64,000 nucleotides of DNA from Mycobacterium cookii. Lineage in GTDB: Bacteria; Actinomycetota; Actinomycetes; Mycobacteriales; Mycobacteriaceae. This document shows positions 44,860 to 54,445 of the stretch, in pieces. The notes beneath the pieces are model-generated. The model saw only the letters and a program-made list of their open reading frames with translations, was not told the origin of the DNA and ran no database searches. Location of the stretch: contig NZ_AP022569.1 in the NCBI RefSeq assembly GCF_010727945.1, positions 4,340,001 through 4,404,000 on the forward strand. The letters run 5' to 3'. Every line of letters starts with the position of its first letter. Positions within the stretch are counted from its first letter, which is position 1. Both the position numbers and the translations under genes were made by a program.

Positions 44860-46314
44860 GTGGAGCCGGTGAGGGCGGTGCGAATAGCCGTCGCTATTGC
44901 AGCGGCTTTGCTGGTGTTCGTGGCGGCGGCTTCGGCCAGGTATGTAGTGAGCAGGAGGGGAATGCCAGCTCCCGCAACCGAATTCGCAACAATCTCGACG
45001 CTTATGAACGACGCAATCGCGGCAGGGAAATTGCCAGGTGGTGTGGTGGTGATCGGGCATGGCGGCACAATCGCCTTCCACCGCGCCTACGGGTCACGCA
45101 AGCTTGCCGGCGAGCCGGGGCTGGACGGTTCACCCGCACCCGCCGAGCCAATGACCGAAGACACGATTTTCGACATCGCATCGTTGACGAAATCTCTTGC
45201 AACGGCGACCGCTGTCATGCAGCGATACGAACACGGCGAGGTTCAGTTCGACGATCCCGTGCAGAAGTATCTGCCCGAGTTCAATCCGGCGAACGATCCC
45301 CTGCGTGCACTGGTCACGGTCCGTATGTTGCTGACGCACACTTCCGGCGAACCGATCGACGTCAACCTCCAAGATTCTTGGGGACTGGAGGCAGCCGATA
45401 AAGCAGAAGGCGTTCATCGCGCGCTCACCACGCCACTGCAGTCAGGTCCGGGTGAGGAATTCCGTTACGCCGACATCAATTACATCCTGCTTGGCGCGCT
45501 GATCGAAAGACTTACCGGCGAAGACGAAGACGTTTACGTTCAGCGGAATGTCTTTGCGCCGCTCGGTATGGACGAGACCCGCTACCTTCCTCTGGCCAAA
45601 GCTTGCGGCCCACATACGAATCGGGGAGCTGCGATTGCCTGGGCTCCGGGGCCGCAAGGGCCCTGTCCTGCCGGCACCTGGAGCACCAGCCTGTTGCCGC
45701 GCATCGCGCCAACCGCCATTGACGATGAAAGCAAAGCCGACCCGACCAAGAATCCCGACTTTGGCTACCTGCTTCGCGGTACCGTGCATGACCCGACGAC
45801 ACGTCGCATGGGGGGCGTGGCCGGGCATGCCGGTGTGTTCTCGACGGCGCACGATGTCGGCCTGTATGCCCAGGCGTTGCTTGATCGGCTTGCCGGCCGC
45901 CCCAGCAAGTTTCCACTAGGACAGGCGACTCTGGCTTTGATGACTACTCCTCAGCAGCCCGGACACACAGCCGGACAAATCTCGGCAGCTAACGGTGCTG
46001 CCCGTGAGGCCATCGCAAAGACACCGAACACAACAGATCCTCTGCTCGCGCCGAACTATCCGGCGATCAAGGATCAACGACTGTTCGGCTTTGGGTGGGA
46101 TATCGACACGGACTTTTCTAAGCCGCGTGGCCTGATCTTTCCCATCGGCAGCTTTGGCGCCACCGGGTTTACCGGGACGTCGCTGTGGATGGATCCGGGC
46201 TCAGATACGTACGTAATCCTGCTTGCGAATTCAATTCATCCGCGAGGCAGACCACCAATCTCAGCTCTGCGAGGTGACGTGGCTACGGCGGCAGCCCAGG
46301 CCCTGCGGATTTGA
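44860..46314 (+). CDS. Serine beta-lactamase-like hydrolase, membrane-anchored or secreted
   Basis: 484 aa from the GTG at 44860; a TTG at 44824 would add 12 residues. An N-terminal hydrophobic helix (I-A-V-A-I-A-A-A-L-L-V-F-V-A-A-A-S-A) points to export. Class C beta-lactamase/esterase motifs: S-L-T-K (about residue 108, nucleophile Ser), Y-A-D-I-N in the place of Y-x-N, and a C-terminal G-A-T-G-F-T-G-T in the place of K-T-G. Family members are esterases, peptidases or penicillin-interacting proteins; the substrate is unknown. Not adjacent to any antibiotic gene. Confidence 0.83.
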   Translation: MEPVRAVRIAVAIAAALLVFVAAASARYVVSRRGMPAPATEFATISTLMNDAIAAGKLPGGVVVIGHGGTIAFHRAYGSRKLAGEPGLDGSPAPAEPMTEDTIFDIASLTKSLATATAVMQRYEHGEVQFDDPVQKYLPEFNPANDPLRALVTVRMLLTHTSGEPIDVNLQDSWGLEAADKAEGVHRALTTPLQSGPGEEFRYADINYILLGALIERLTGEDEDVYVQRNVFAPLGMDETRYLPLAKACGPHTNRGAAIAWAPGPQGPCPAGTWSTSLLPRIAPTAIDDESKADPTKNPDFGYLLRGTVHDPTTRRMGGVAGHAGVFSTAHDVGLYAQALLDRLAGRPSKFPLGQATLALMTTPQQPGHTAGQISAANGAAREAIAKTPNTTDPLLAPNYPAIKDQRLFGFGWDIDTDFSKPRGLIFPIGSFGATGFTGTSLWMDPGSDTYVILLANSIHPRGRPPISALRGDVATAAAQALRI

Positions 46315-46351
46315 AAGCAGCTACCTCACCCATATCCGTACTACGCCGGTC

Positions 46352-46357
46352 TAGTGT
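46352..46357 (+). promoter_or_regulatory. Possible -10 of the membrane-linked methyltransferase gene (leaderless)
   Basis: TAGTGT ends 7 nt before the ATG at 46365, so the transcript likely begins at or next to the start codon. No clear -35 was found. Confidence 0.35.
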
Positions 46358-46364
46358 CGGTTAA

Positions 46365-47129
46365 ATGTCACACGCTCTACCGCCAGATCGCCAGGCTGAC
46401 TACGGAATCGACGGTTCGTTCCACACCCTCTCCGCCCGCCAACAGGCGATCGGCATCGGCGTCCAGGCGTCGGCGTTAGCGGTATGGTCCGCGGTCAGCC
46501 TTATCCGCGGCAAGCGCCTGACCGCTGCGCTGACCGGCATCTCAGCAACAGGCATCGCCGCAAGCACCGCCCTCTACATCTATGCCACGAAGACCGGCAA
46601 GTTCGAAGTGTGGAATCGCGTTCTCGACGACCTCAACCTCAAGGGCGACGAGACCGTGCTCGACATGGGCTGCGGCCGCGGCGCCGTGCTCCTGGCCGCG
46701 GCCAAGCGACTGCCACACGGGCGTGCCGTCGGCGTCGACATTTGGCAGGCCGACCAGACCGACAACTCAGAGTCGGCCACGCTGACCAACGCGGAACTGG
46801 AGTGCGTCGCCGACCGCATCGAACTGCACACCGGCGACATGACCGCACTACCGTTCGACGACAACAGTTTTGACGCCATCGTCAGTAGCCTTGCCATCCA
46901 CAACATTCCAACACGTGAGGGACGGCGCCACGCCCTGAACGAGGCGATGCGCGTCCTCAAGCCCGGCGGCCGCCTGGCCATCGCCGACCTATGGGAGACC
47001 CGCCAGCACGCCGATCACCTCAAGCAGCAGGGCTGGTTGCAGGTAAATCGCCGCAGCGTCGGCTGGCGAATGTGGTACGGCGGCCCGTGGATTTCGACCC
47101 GATTGGTCACCGCGACAAAGCCCGGCTGA
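46365..47129 (+). CDS. Class I SAM-dependent methyltransferase with membrane segments
   Basis: 254 aa. Two hydrophobic stretches lie at about residues 28-46 and 54-71, then the Rossmann fold with motif I V-L-D-M-G-C-G-R-G (about 97-105), D-I-W after strand 2, and V-L-K-P-G-G-R-L-A-I-A-D-L-W. It most resembles UbiE/Erg6-like small-molecule or lipid methylases. The membrane part suggests a lipid or quinone substrate, but this is inference. The start is supported by a leaderless -10. Confidence 0.82.
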   Translation: MSHALPPDRQADYGIDGSFHTLSARQQAIGIGVQASALAVWSAVSLIRGKRLTAALTGISATGIAASTALYIYATKTGKFEVWNRVLDDLNLKGDETVLDMGCGRGAVLLAAAKRLPHGRAVGVDIWQADQTDNSESATLTNAELECVADRIELHTGDMTALPFDDNSFDAIVSSLAIHNIPTREGRRHALNEAMRVLKPGGRLAIADLWETRQHADHLKQQGWLQVNRRSVGWRMWYGGPWISTRLVTATKPG

Positions 47130-47228
47130 ACCAGGCGCGAACACTTCCCCAACGGTGAGAAATCTGTTGGTTGCCAAGGTTATGTCGATGATCGGCTGGT
47201 CAGCACACCGCCTAGACTCTGGAAACCG

Positions 47229-48164
47229 ATGAGCCTGAGCAGCCGTCTGCGGCATCCGCCCAAAGTTCCGCGCGTCGAGAAGCCGCGCGCAGAGGGCCAA
47301 TTCCACCTGACCGGCGGCCGACGCCTGGGCTACGCCGAGTTCGGCAACCCCACCGGCCCGGTGGTGCTGTGGTTTCACAGCACGCTGGGCGCGCGACGGC
47401 AATTCCCGATGATCGGGCGGCGCGCGGCCGAAAAGCTCGGCCTGCGGGTCATCATCATCGAGCGACCGGGCACGGGCTGGTCCGACTCGCATCGCTACGG
47501 CTCGGTCAGCGACTGGGTCGCCGACATCGCGCAGGTGGCCGACGCGCTCGACGTCGAGCGGCTGGGCGTCGTGGGTCTTTCCGGCGGCGGGCCCTACGCC
47601 CTGGCCTGCGGCGCGCTGGCCCCGCTGGTCGCTCGGGTGGCTGCCGTGGCCGTCTTGGACGGCACCGTCCCGTCGGTCGGCCCCGAGGCCACCCCAGGCG
47701 GTGTCGTGGATGTCGCGCACCGCTTCCACCGGCTACTCACGCAGTTGCGCCGGCCGCTGTCCGTGCTCAGCACGATCCTGCTGGCCCCCTTGATTCCCTT
47801 TGCGCACTACGCCTATCGGATCTACGCCAGCCGGTGGCCGGAGGACGACCGGCGCGTGCTCGCCGATCCAGAAGTTCAGGCGATCTTCGTCGACGACATG
47901 GTGAATGCTTTCCACGGTCGCTGCCTGGCGATGGTCGACGATGCTCGACTATTGGGGCGCGATTGGGGTTTTCGGTTGGTCGATGTAAAAGTGCCGGTGC
48001 GGTGGTGGCACGGCGACACCGATCACGTTGTTCCCATCGCCGGCGTCCAGAAAGCCGTAGCACTGCTGCAAGACGGCGAGCTCGTCGAGCGATCCGGCGA
48101 AAGCCACCTCGGCGGCTTTGCCAAGATCGACGAAGTGCTCGAGTACATGCGCGCATCTCTCTGA
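47229..48164 (+). CDS. Alpha/beta hydrolase
   Basis: 311 aa. Oxyanion region W-F-H-S-T, nucleophile elbow G-L-S-G-G-G-P (Ser about residue 118), acid D near W-W-H-G-D-T-D-H-V-V-P, and a final His in G-E-S-H-L-G. An extended Arg-rich N-terminus precedes the fold. The substrate is unknown. A TAGACT hexamer 10 nt upstream of the ATG could be the -10. It stands alone between a methyltransferase gene and the kinase/MurQ fusion. Confidence 0.85.
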   Translation: MSLSSRLRHPPKVPRVEKPRAEGQFHLTGGRRLGYAEFGNPTGPVVLWFHSTLGARRQFPMIGRRAAEKLGLRVIIIERPGTGWSDSHRYGSVSDWVADIAQVADALDVERLGVVGLSGGGPYALACGALAPLVARVAAVAVLDGTVPSVGPEATPGGVVDVAHRFHRLLTQLRRPLSVLSTILLAPLIPFAHYAYRIYASRWPEDDRRVLADPEVQAIFVDDMVNAFHGRCLAMVDDARLLGRDWGFRLVDVKVPVRWWHGDTDHVVPIAGVQKAVALLQDGELVERSGESHLGGFAKIDEVLEYMRASL

Positions 48165-48223
48165 GCGGCAACGGCTTTCGTAACTCAGTCAAGATTCACC
48201 GCTCCTCGTGACAGGATTGTCCG

Positions 48224-49921
48224 GTGATCCTCGCCGTCGACCTCGGCAAGACATCCTGCCGGGCCGCAGCAGCCGGCCGGAGGGCCGAGGGTGCGGGCGC
48301 GCCGGGGCTCGCGACGGCTGACGGCGTGCAGGCCGCGGAGGCGGCGATCCTGTCCGTCGCGCGCGAGTTCGGCCCGGTCGACGAGGTGATCGTGGGCGCC
48401 GCCGGGGCGCTGGCCGCGCCGGATGCGGCGCGCGCGCTCGGCCATGCGCTGCTGAGATCGCTGCGGGCGGAACGCGTCGCGGTCACCAGCGACGCCGTGA
48501 TCGCCCACGCGGGCGCGCTGAACGGGGAGCCGGGCGTTGTGCTGATTGCGGGCACCGGCGTCGTGGCGCTCGCGATCGATGCGGACGGCGCGCTGCGGAC
48601 CGCCGACGGCTGGGGGCCGTGGCTGGGCGACGAGGGCAGCGGCGCGTGGATCGGCGCCGCCGGCTTGCGCGCGGCACTGCGCGCCCACGACGGCCGCGGC
48701 CCGTCCACCACGCTGCTCGACGCCGCCCGCGCCCGCTTCGGGCCGCCGACGACGTGGCCCGCGCAGCTCACCAATGCCGCCGCGCTCGCGTCCTTCGCGC
48801 CCGACGTCCTCGCAGCGGAGGGCGACACCGCGGCGAGGGCGATCGTCAGCGCCGCTGCCGAAGCGCTCGCCGCGACCGCCCGCGCGGTGGGAGACGGCCC
48901 GGTCGCGGTAGTCGGTGGACTGGCTGGATCTAACGCGTTACGCGAGCAGCTCGACCTCGTCCCAGCCGCCGGCGACGCCCTCGACGGCGCGCTGCGCCTG
49001 CGCGCGATTCACGAGCCGCACGTGATCCGGGTAGAAGCCAAAGCCGCTGTCCTGCAAAGCCTCGACGCGCTCGCCACCGAGGGCACGCGGCCGGACCTGG
49101 ACGACCTCGACGCGAGGCCTATCGGTGAGGTCGTCGCGCTGCTGGTCGCCGCCGAGGGCGAGGCGCACGGCGCTGTGGCGGCGGCAATCCCGCAGATCGC
49201 GGCGGCGGCCGAGGCGATCGCCGCGCGCCTGGAGCGCGGCGGCCACCTGATCTACGCGGGCGCCGGAACAGCCGGGCGACTCGGCATGCTCGACGCGGCC
49301 GAGTGTGGGCCCACGTTCGGCACCGACCTGGTGCGAGGCGTGATCGCCGGCGGCCCGGCGGCGCTGACCGAGGCGATCGAGGGCGCCGAGGACGCGTTCG
49401 ATCCCGCCGATCTCGCCGATCTGACCGCCGCCGACGCGCTCGTCGGGATCACGTCGTCGGGCCGCACGCCCTACGTGCTCGGAGCGCTGGAGCACGCGCA
49501 CGGTATCGGAGCGCTGACCGTCGCGATCGTCAACAACCCCGGCAGCGAGGCGTCCGCCGACCTGGTGATCGAGCTGCTGACCGGGCCCGAGGTACTCGCC
49601 GGCTCGACGCGGCTGACCGCGGGAACGGCCCAGAAGATCGTGCTCAACGCGCTCTCGACGAGCGTGATGATCGCCCTCGGCAAGGCCTACGGACCGCGGA
49701 TGGTCGACCTCCGCCTGACCAACGCGAAGGTGCGCCGCCGCGCGGTGCGGATCGTCCGCGACGCTGCCGGCGTCGACGAGGACGTCGCGACAGCCGCCCT
49801 GGCCGCTGCGGGCGGTCACGCCAAGACCGCGATCGTCGCGTTGCTGGCGGGCGTCGACGCGGCCGAGGCCGTCGTCCGGCTCGACCGGGCACGCGGACAC
49901 GTGCGCGACGCGATCGGCTAA
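48224..49921 (+). CDS. murQ: Bifunctional amino-sugar kinase / N-acetylmuramic acid 6-phosphate etherase (MurQ fusion)
   Basis: 565 aa, two enzymes in one chain. Residues ~1-275 form a BadF/NagK-type ATPase domain (A-V-D-L-G-K-T-S at the start, I-A-G-T-G-V-V-A, L-G-D-E-G-S-G-A-W-I-G), predicted to phosphorylate MurNAc or GlcNAc. Residues ~285-565 form MurQ: G-A-G-T-A-G-R-L-G (about 345), D-A-A-E-C-G-P-T-F-G, S-S-G-R-T-P-Y-V, G-S-T-R-L-T-A-G-T-A-Q-K, N-A-K-V. MurQ removes lactate from MurNAc-6-P, so the chain could run kinase and etherase in sequence for cell-wall recycling. GTG start. The gene is strikingly GC-rich at third codon positions, even against its neighbours, which hints at acquisition. 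Confidence 0.9.
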   Translation: MILAVDLGKTSCRAAAAGRRAEGAGAPGLATADGVQAAEAAILSVAREFGPVDEVIVGAAGALAAPDAARALGHALLRSLRAERVAVTSDAVIAHAGALNGEPGVVLIAGTGVVALAIDADGALRTADGWGPWLGDEGSGAWIGAAGLRAALRAHDGRGPSTTLLDAARARFGPPTTWPAQLTNAAALASFAPDVLAAEGDTAARAIVSAAAEALAATARAVGDGPVAVVGGLAGSNALREQLDLVPAAGDALDGALRLRAIHEPHVIRVEAKAAVLQSLDALATEGTRPDLDDLDARPIGEVVALLVAAEGEAHGAVAAAIPQIAAAAEAIAARLERGGHLIYAGAGTAGRLGMLDAAECGPTFGTDLVRGVIAGGPAALTEAIEGAEDAFDPADLADLTAADALVGITSSGRTPYVLGALEHAHGIGALTVAIVNNPGSEASADLVIELLTGPEVLAGSTRLTAGTAQKIVLNALSTSVMIALGKAYGPRMVDLRLTNAKVRRRAVRIVRDAAGVDEDVATAALAAAGGHAKTAIVALLAGVDAAEAVVRLDRARGHVRDAIG

Positions 49922-49957
49922 GGCGCAATCCGCTTGGGGCCGTTGATTATCCGCTGC

Positions 49958-50833
49958 TCACGCAGGGTGGGCCGCGAAAAACCGCCAGATGGCCTCGGTG
50001 GCGTTCAGCGCGTGCGACGTCGGGTCGGCTCGCTCGAGAGCGGTGTTACCGCCGGGCCATTCGTGCCGACCGCCGTCGATGGTGATCAGCATGACGTTGC
50101 GATGGTCGGCGCACGCGGCGGTCGATGTGGTGACCAAAGCGTTGGTGGCACTATCGGGTGGGCCGCAATGATCGACATTGCGCCAGAACGCGTTGACGTC
50201 AGCGATCGGTGGCCCGTTGACGAAGCTCGTGCCCTTTCCGCCGTCGTACGGAACGAGCCGGTCGGCGGTGCCGTGGATGTGAATCACCGACGTCGGGTGC
50301 GGCGCGGCGCAGGCGTCGAGCTGGGTCGCCGAGTTCGGACCGATGGCCGCGAAGATGCCGCTGTTGCAGGCCAGCGTGTAGCTCATGATGCCGCCGTTAC
50401 TCATTCCGGTGGCATAGACCCGTGACTTGTCGATCGCCATGGCGGCACTGATCTGGCCGACCATCGCGGTGATGAAACCGACGTCGTCGACGTTCTCACG
50501 GGCGGCCAGGCCACAGCAGCCGTGCCCGTTCCAGGCCCGCCCGACGCCGTCCGGGTAGGCGACGACGAACTTCGCCGAATCGGCCAATGGGTCCCAGCCA
50601 TAAGAGTTTTCGGCTTGCTCTCCGCTACCAGACACCCCGTGCAGCATGACCACAAGCGGTGCCGCGGCTGTCAGGCCCGCCGGTTGATGTACCCGGTAGC
50701 TGCGGTTCAGCCCGCCAAATGCCATGGTGTGCAAGCTTGTGCCGTCCCGAAATCTGGTCTCGTTCCGAGCCCCCGCCCAACACCCCGACACGGCAAGCAG
50801 CACACCGATCAGAGCGGCAAGCCGAAGGAGCAT
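49958..50833 (-). CDS. Lipoprotein esterase of the PHB depolymerase/feruloyl-esterase family (LpqC/LpqP-like)
   Basis: 291 aa. A type II signal with lipobox L-A-V-S-G-C (Cys18) anchors it outside the membrane. The alpha/beta-hydrolase has V-M-L-H-G-V-S-G (oxyanion), G-M-S-N-G-G (nucleophile Ser about residue 146), D in I-H-G-T-A-D-R-L-V-P-Y and a late His in G-G-R-H-E-W-P. The family cleaves polyhydroxybutyrate or aryl esters; mycobacterial LpqC and LpqP are relatives. Convergent with the MurQ fusion, no partner in the same direction. Confidence 0.86.
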   Translation of the reverse strand: MLLRLAALIGVLLAVSGCWAGARNETRFRDGTSLHTMAFGGLNRSYRVHQPAGLTAAAPLVVMLHGVSGSGEQAENSYGWDPLADSAKFVVAYPDGVGRAWNGHGCCGLAARENVDDVGFITAMVGQISAAMAIDKSRVYATGMSNGGIMSYTLACNSGIFAAIGPNSATQLDACAAPHPTSVIHIHGTADRLVPYDGGKGTSFVNGPPIADVNAFWRNVDHCGPPDSATNALVTTSTAACADHRNVMLITIDGGRHEWPGGNTALERADPTSHALNATEAIWRFFAAHPA

Positions 50834-50961
50834 AGTTCGAACCTACGGGCTTCGCGCTCGTCGTGCGGCCCAGGCACCGAAAGCGTGCGATCCCTTTGAT
50901 AGAAGCGCGTGCTGCGTTATCGTCCGGACGAATGGACAAGCCTCAACCAGGAGGACGCATC

Positions 50962-51216
50962 GTGCAGATCTCGAAGTTCCGTCTTGCCGTCGCCGGCGTA
51001 GTGACCGCAGCCAGTTTCAGCCTCGCGGGTGCCGGTGTGGCCGCCGCCTATCAGCCCCACATGGTCAATGCCCGGGAGCACCTGAACCAAGCCCTGTTCG
51101 AGTTGCAGACGGCCGACCCGGACAAGGGTGGCCACCGCGACATGGCGGTCGACCTGGTCCACCGGGCGATTGACCAAGTCAACATGGGCATCGACTACGC
51201 CGACCTGCACCCGTAG
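50962..51216 (+). CDS. Small secreted protein of unknown function
   Basis: 84 aa from the GTG at 50962, which has CAGGAGG seven bases upstream. A clear signal peptide (F-R-L-A-V-A-G-V-V-T-A-A-S-F-S-L-A-G-A-G-V-A-A-A) is followed by a mature ~53-residue helical protein with N-A-R-E-H-L-N-Q-A-L-F-E-L-Q and H-R-A-I-D-Q-V-N-M-G-I. This resembles a common mycobacterial family of small exported helical proteins. Function unknown. Confidence 0.82.
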   Translation: MQISKFRLAVAGVVTAASFSLAGAGVAAAYQPHMVNAREHLNQALFELQTADPDKGGHRDMAVDLVHRAIDQVNMGIDYADLHP

Positions 51217-51259
51217 CATCTCGCTGCCCTGAAAAGTCGCTCAGAGGCGGGCAATTCGC

Positions 51260-51958
51260 CTACTCGTCCGGCGGCGCCTCGGCCTCGTGATGCGCGGAAC
51301 GCCAGTGCTTGACGGCCCGGCGCGCGGCGAACGCGCCGGCCACAGCGGTCACGCACCACACTCCGATCGCGGTGTAGGCCAACGCCGGTGACTTGTTGCC
51401 GATCGACGCGCCCAGCGCGGTGTAGACGAATGCCCGCGGCACCGAGCCGATGAACGCGCCAACAGCCATCTGCCACAACGGAACTCCGAACGCACCGAAC
51501 GCGTAGGACGCCAGTGCATCGGACAGGCCGGGGACGAAGCGCTGACCGACCACCGCCCACAACCCGCCGCGTTCGATCAGCCCGTCGATGCGTTCAGAGC
51601 GTGACGCCCCGAGCAGCGCCCGCGCACTGTCGCGGCCTGCCCGACGGCCGAGAAGGCTCGCGACCACCGCGGTGCCGACCGTCGCACCCAGCGTCACGAA
51701 GACACCCAGCAGCGGTCCGAACAACAGCCCGCTGCTTGCCGCCAGGATCGGGCCCGGCACGAAGATCGCGCCCAGCACCGCCGACACCACGACGTAGGTC
51801 AGCGGAGCCAACGGCCCCGTCGCCGCGACCGTGCGCCGCACATCCTCGATGTTGACCACATGCCGAACGGCCAGCAGATAGAACATCGCCACCAGGAAGA
51901 CGACGAACACCGCAAGCCGTACGACGTGAGGTCGGCGGGAAGTGGCTTCAGAGGTCAT
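51260..51958 (-). CDS. TVP38/DedA-like (SNARE-associated) membrane protein
   Basis: 232 aa with about five or six hydrophobic segments. The family signature F-V-P-G-P-I-L-A-A-S-S-G-L-L-F-G and the later V-G-Q-R-F-V-P-G-L-S-D with G-S-V-P-R-A-F-V-Y-T are present. TVP38/DedA proteins are thought to move lipids across membranes. The ATG at 51958 is chosen because the longer frame enters the divergent methyltransferase gene; the two starts are 45 nt apart. Confidence 0.87.
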   Translation of the reverse strand: MTSEATSRRPHVVRLAVFVVFLVAMFYLLAVRHVVNIEDVRRTVAATGPLAPLTYVVVSAVLGAIFVPGPILAASSGLLFGPLLGVFVTLGATVGTAVVASLLGRRAGRDSARALLGASRSERIDGLIERGGLWAVVGQRFVPGLSDALASYAFGAFGVPLWQMAVGAFIGSVPRAFVYTALGASIGNKSPALAYTAIGVWCVTAVAGAFAARRAVKHWRSAHHEAEAPPDE

Positions 51959-52003
51959 GTTGGCCGTGATTCTTCCGCATACCGCCTCACGTAAGGTCGG
52001 GGC

Positions 52004-52945
52004 GTGGCGAGAACCGACGACGACAGCTGGGAAATCACCGAAAGCGTGGGCGCGACGGCACTCGGCGTAGCCGCCGCCCGCGCCGCCGACACCGAGAGCG
52101 ACGACCCGCTTATCAACGACCCGTTCGCGCGGGTGTTCCTCGACCGCGTCGGCGACGGCGTGTGGAACTGGTATGGCGGCCCTGAGCTGCCCGCCGAGGT
52201 GGTCGCCGCCGAACCCGACATGCCGCAGCGCATGCAGGCGCTGGTCAGCTACTTCGCCACGCGGACCAAGTTTTTCGACACGTCGTTCATCGACGCCGCC
52301 AACGCCGGCATCCGTCAGGCGGTGATCCTCGCTGCGGGCCTGGACGCCCGGTCGTGGCGGCTGCCGTGGCCCGACGGCACCACGGTCTACGAGCTCGACC
52401 AGGACCGGGTGCTGGACTTCAAAGCCACGACTTTGCGCGAACACGGCGCAGAGCCGAAGGCCAACCGGGTCGAGGTCAAAGTCGATTTGCGGCAGGACTG
52501 GCCAACAGGGTTGCGGCAGGCCGGTTTTGACCCGTCGGCCCCGAGCGTCTGGTCGATCGAGGGCCTGTTGATGTACCTGCCGGCCGCGGCCCAGGACCTG
52601 CTGTTCACCCGCATCCAGGAGCTCACCGCGCCCGGTAGTCGTCTCGCCGTCGAGGGGCTCGAGCCCGACTTCGCCGACCCCGAGTCCCGCGCGCAGCGAC
52701 GTCAGCGGATGGATCGGGTCCGCGAGCTGATGGCGAAGACGGACTCGCCGATCGAGGTGCCCACGACCGACGAGCTCTGGTATTTCGAGGAACGCGATGA
52801 TGTCGGCGACTGGTTACGCCACCACGGGTGGGATGTGACCGTGACGCCGTCCGACCAGATGATGGCCAGCTACGGCCGCGCGCCCGCGCAGGGACTCGGA
52901 GATGCCGGCCCGGCGCACCTTTTGATCTCTGCCACGCGGACCTAG
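52004..52945 (+). CDS. SAM-dependent methyltransferase, TIGR00027/leucine carboxyl methyltransferase-like family
   Basis: 313 aa. Typical mycobacterial pattern: [12 protein letters not shown] near the N-terminus, I-N-D-P-F-A, then I-L-A-A-G-L-D-A-R (SAM motif I, about residue 108), Y-E-L-D-Q, and E-G-L-L-M-Y-L. M. tuberculosis has many such paralogues with mostly unknown substrates. GTG start. Its last 4 nt overlap the convergent NYN gene. Confidence 0.92.
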   Translation: MARTDDDSWEITESVGATALGVAAARAADTESDDPLINDPFARVFLDRVGDGVWNWYGGPELPAEVVAAEPDMPQRMQALVSYFATRTKFFDTSFIDAANAGIRQAVILAAGLDARSWRLPWPDGTTVYELDQDRVLDFKATTLREHGAEPKANRVEVKVDLRQDWPTGLRQAGFDPSAPSVWSIEGLLMYLPAAAQDLLFTRIQELTAPGSRLAVEGLEPDFADPESRAQRRQRMDRVRELMAKTDSPIEVPTTDELWYFEERDDVGDWLRHHGWDVTVTPSDQMMASYGRAPAQGLGDAGPAHLLISATRT

Positions 52946-53778
52946 CGCAAGCGCACCAGCCGCGTCGTCGAACTCTCGTCCAGCTCCACGATGTCGGTGC
53001 GGGACCGCAGAAAGTCGCTGAAAGACTTGAATCCCAAGGACTTTTCACTGAACGACGGGTCCATCCGCTTCATCTGCGCCTTCACCGCCGAGTTGTGTAG
53101 CCAATCGACGTCGTCCTTCTCGGTGCCGATCTGCAACGCACGAGTCAGCAGCGAGGTGGCAGCGGCTTGGTCGTCGGTTGCGGGCGCCTCGTCCGGTTCG
53201 GCTTTCGTGCGACGTGGCTTCGGCGCGACGGGGACCCCGGGCAGCGCGTCGTAGATGACGAACTCGTCGCAGGCCGCCGCCAGCGCCCGGCTCGACGAAC
53301 CCGCCACCCCGACGCCGACCACGTAGCGGCCGAGCCGCTTACAGCGCTGCGCCAACGCGATGTAGTCGGAATCGCCGGCGACGATCACAACATGGGTCAG
53401 GTCGGGCAGCCGGAACATATCCTCGACCGCGTCGACCGCCAGCCGGATGTCGGCACCGTTCTTGCCGTAGGCCGCAGCCGGGAAGAGCTGCACCAAATCG
53501 ACTGCGCGGCCGACTAATTGCTCGCGGTATCCGGTGTTGACCTCGGCTGACCAGTCGGCGTAGGCGCGGGTGAGCACCAGCGTGCCGAACGAGGAGGCGA
53601 AGTCGATGATCGCGCCGACGTCGACGGTGGCTCGCTGCAACTGCTCGGCATGCTTCTCCAGACCTTTGGCCTTGTCTTTTTGAAACGAGTTGCGGCCGTT
53701 GACCTGGTCGTAGCGGGAGATGACGATGTTGTCGAAGTCGAGGTACACCGCAACACGGCCCTCGCCGGAATCTGTCAT
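52942..53778 (-). CDS. NYN-domain protein (LabA/DUF88-like putative RNase)
   Basis: 278 aa. The PIN-like NYN fold has Y-L-D-F-D-N-I at the start, D-I-R-L-A-V-D-A near residue 120 and I-V-A-G-D-S-D-Y further on, the acidic residues expected to bind metal. A linker ([12 protein letters not shown]) leads to a C-terminal OST-HTH/LOTUS-like part ([18 protein letters not shown]). It probably acts on RNA. The ATG at 53778 overlaps the stop of the DUF998 gene as ATGA, fixing the start against upstream in-frame codons. Confidence 0.86.
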   Translation of the reverse strand: MTDSGEGRVAVYLDFDNIVISRYDQVNGRNSFQKDKAKGLEKHAEQLQRATVDVGAIIDFASSFGTLVLTRAYADWSAEVNTGYREQLVGRAVDLVQLFPAAAYGKNGADIRLAVDAVEDMFRLPDLTHVVIVAGDSDYIALAQRCKRLGRYVVGVGVAGSSSRALAAACDEFVIYDALPGVPVAPKPRRTKAEPDEAPATDDQAAATSLLTRALQIGTEKDDVDWLHNSAVKAQMKRMDPSFSEKSLGFKSFSDFLRSRTDIVELDESSTTRLVRLR

Positions 53779-54314
53779 TGGTCCAGTCTCGACCATAAAA
53801 CCCCGACCGCGGTCAACAATTGCCAGGCGAGGATCGAATAGACGCTGCACCGCTCCCAGGCACCGTTACGCGCCACAGCGAAGATCGCGAAGCTGAGCAG
53901 GCCGAACACCCCGAGTCCCAGCGACACCTTGCGGTAGGACGGCCCGCCGACACGAGATCCGGCCAGGATCGCGGCGTTCCCGCCCACGATCGCCAACACG
54001 GCGCCGACGCCATGCGCGGGCACTCCGCGGTGGAACGTCGCGACCAGAATGTTGCCGAGAGCATTCTCGGCCGCAAAGCTCAGAAACAGCGGGGCTCTGT
54101 ATAAGAACATTGCGCCGACCAGAAACAGCGTGCCCTGAACGCAGAACGCCATGTTCATCAGGACAGCCCGCGGGGAGGCGCTCGTGCCGAGATCGCTGAT
54201 GAAGTTCTGGGTGTAGCTGTAATGCGGAAAAGCCGCAGCCGCAACGGCTTCCAGGATCAGATACGTCATCGGCCCGACGATCCAGGCGATGCTCAGTCCC
54301 GATCGTGATGGCAT
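53775..54314 (-). CDS. DUF998 family membrane protein
   Basis: 179 aa with about six hydrophobic segments. DUF998 hallmarks are present: Y-S-Y-T-Q-N-F-I-S-D-L-G near residue 35 and H-R-G-V-P-A-H-G-V-G-A in the middle. Function unknown. It is translationally coupled to the NYN gene by a 4-nt overlap. Confidence 0.85.
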   Translation of the reverse strand: MPSRSGLSIAWIVGPMTYLILEAVAAAAFPHYSYTQNFISDLGTSASPRAVLMNMAFCVQGTLFLVGAMFLYRAPLFLSFAAENALGNILVATFHRGVPAHGVGAVLAIVGGNAAILAGSRVGGPSYRKVSLGLGVFGLLSFAIFAVARNGAWERCSVYSILAWQLLTAVGVLWSRLDQ

Positions 54315-54445
54315 ACCGCCTCCAGTTTGATCCCGATGTGACCGAGCATCCTCTGAGTATCGGCCAACCGAGCGCCGAGGCTGACTAGCCTGGCCATCAT
54401 GATCGGAAACATTGATGGATATGCCAGCAGGCGTCAGGCCGCATC

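Noticed and set aside
48938..49900. 320-codon minus-strand frame opposite MurQ
   Set aside because: Shadow of a very GC-rich gene; no recognisable domain.
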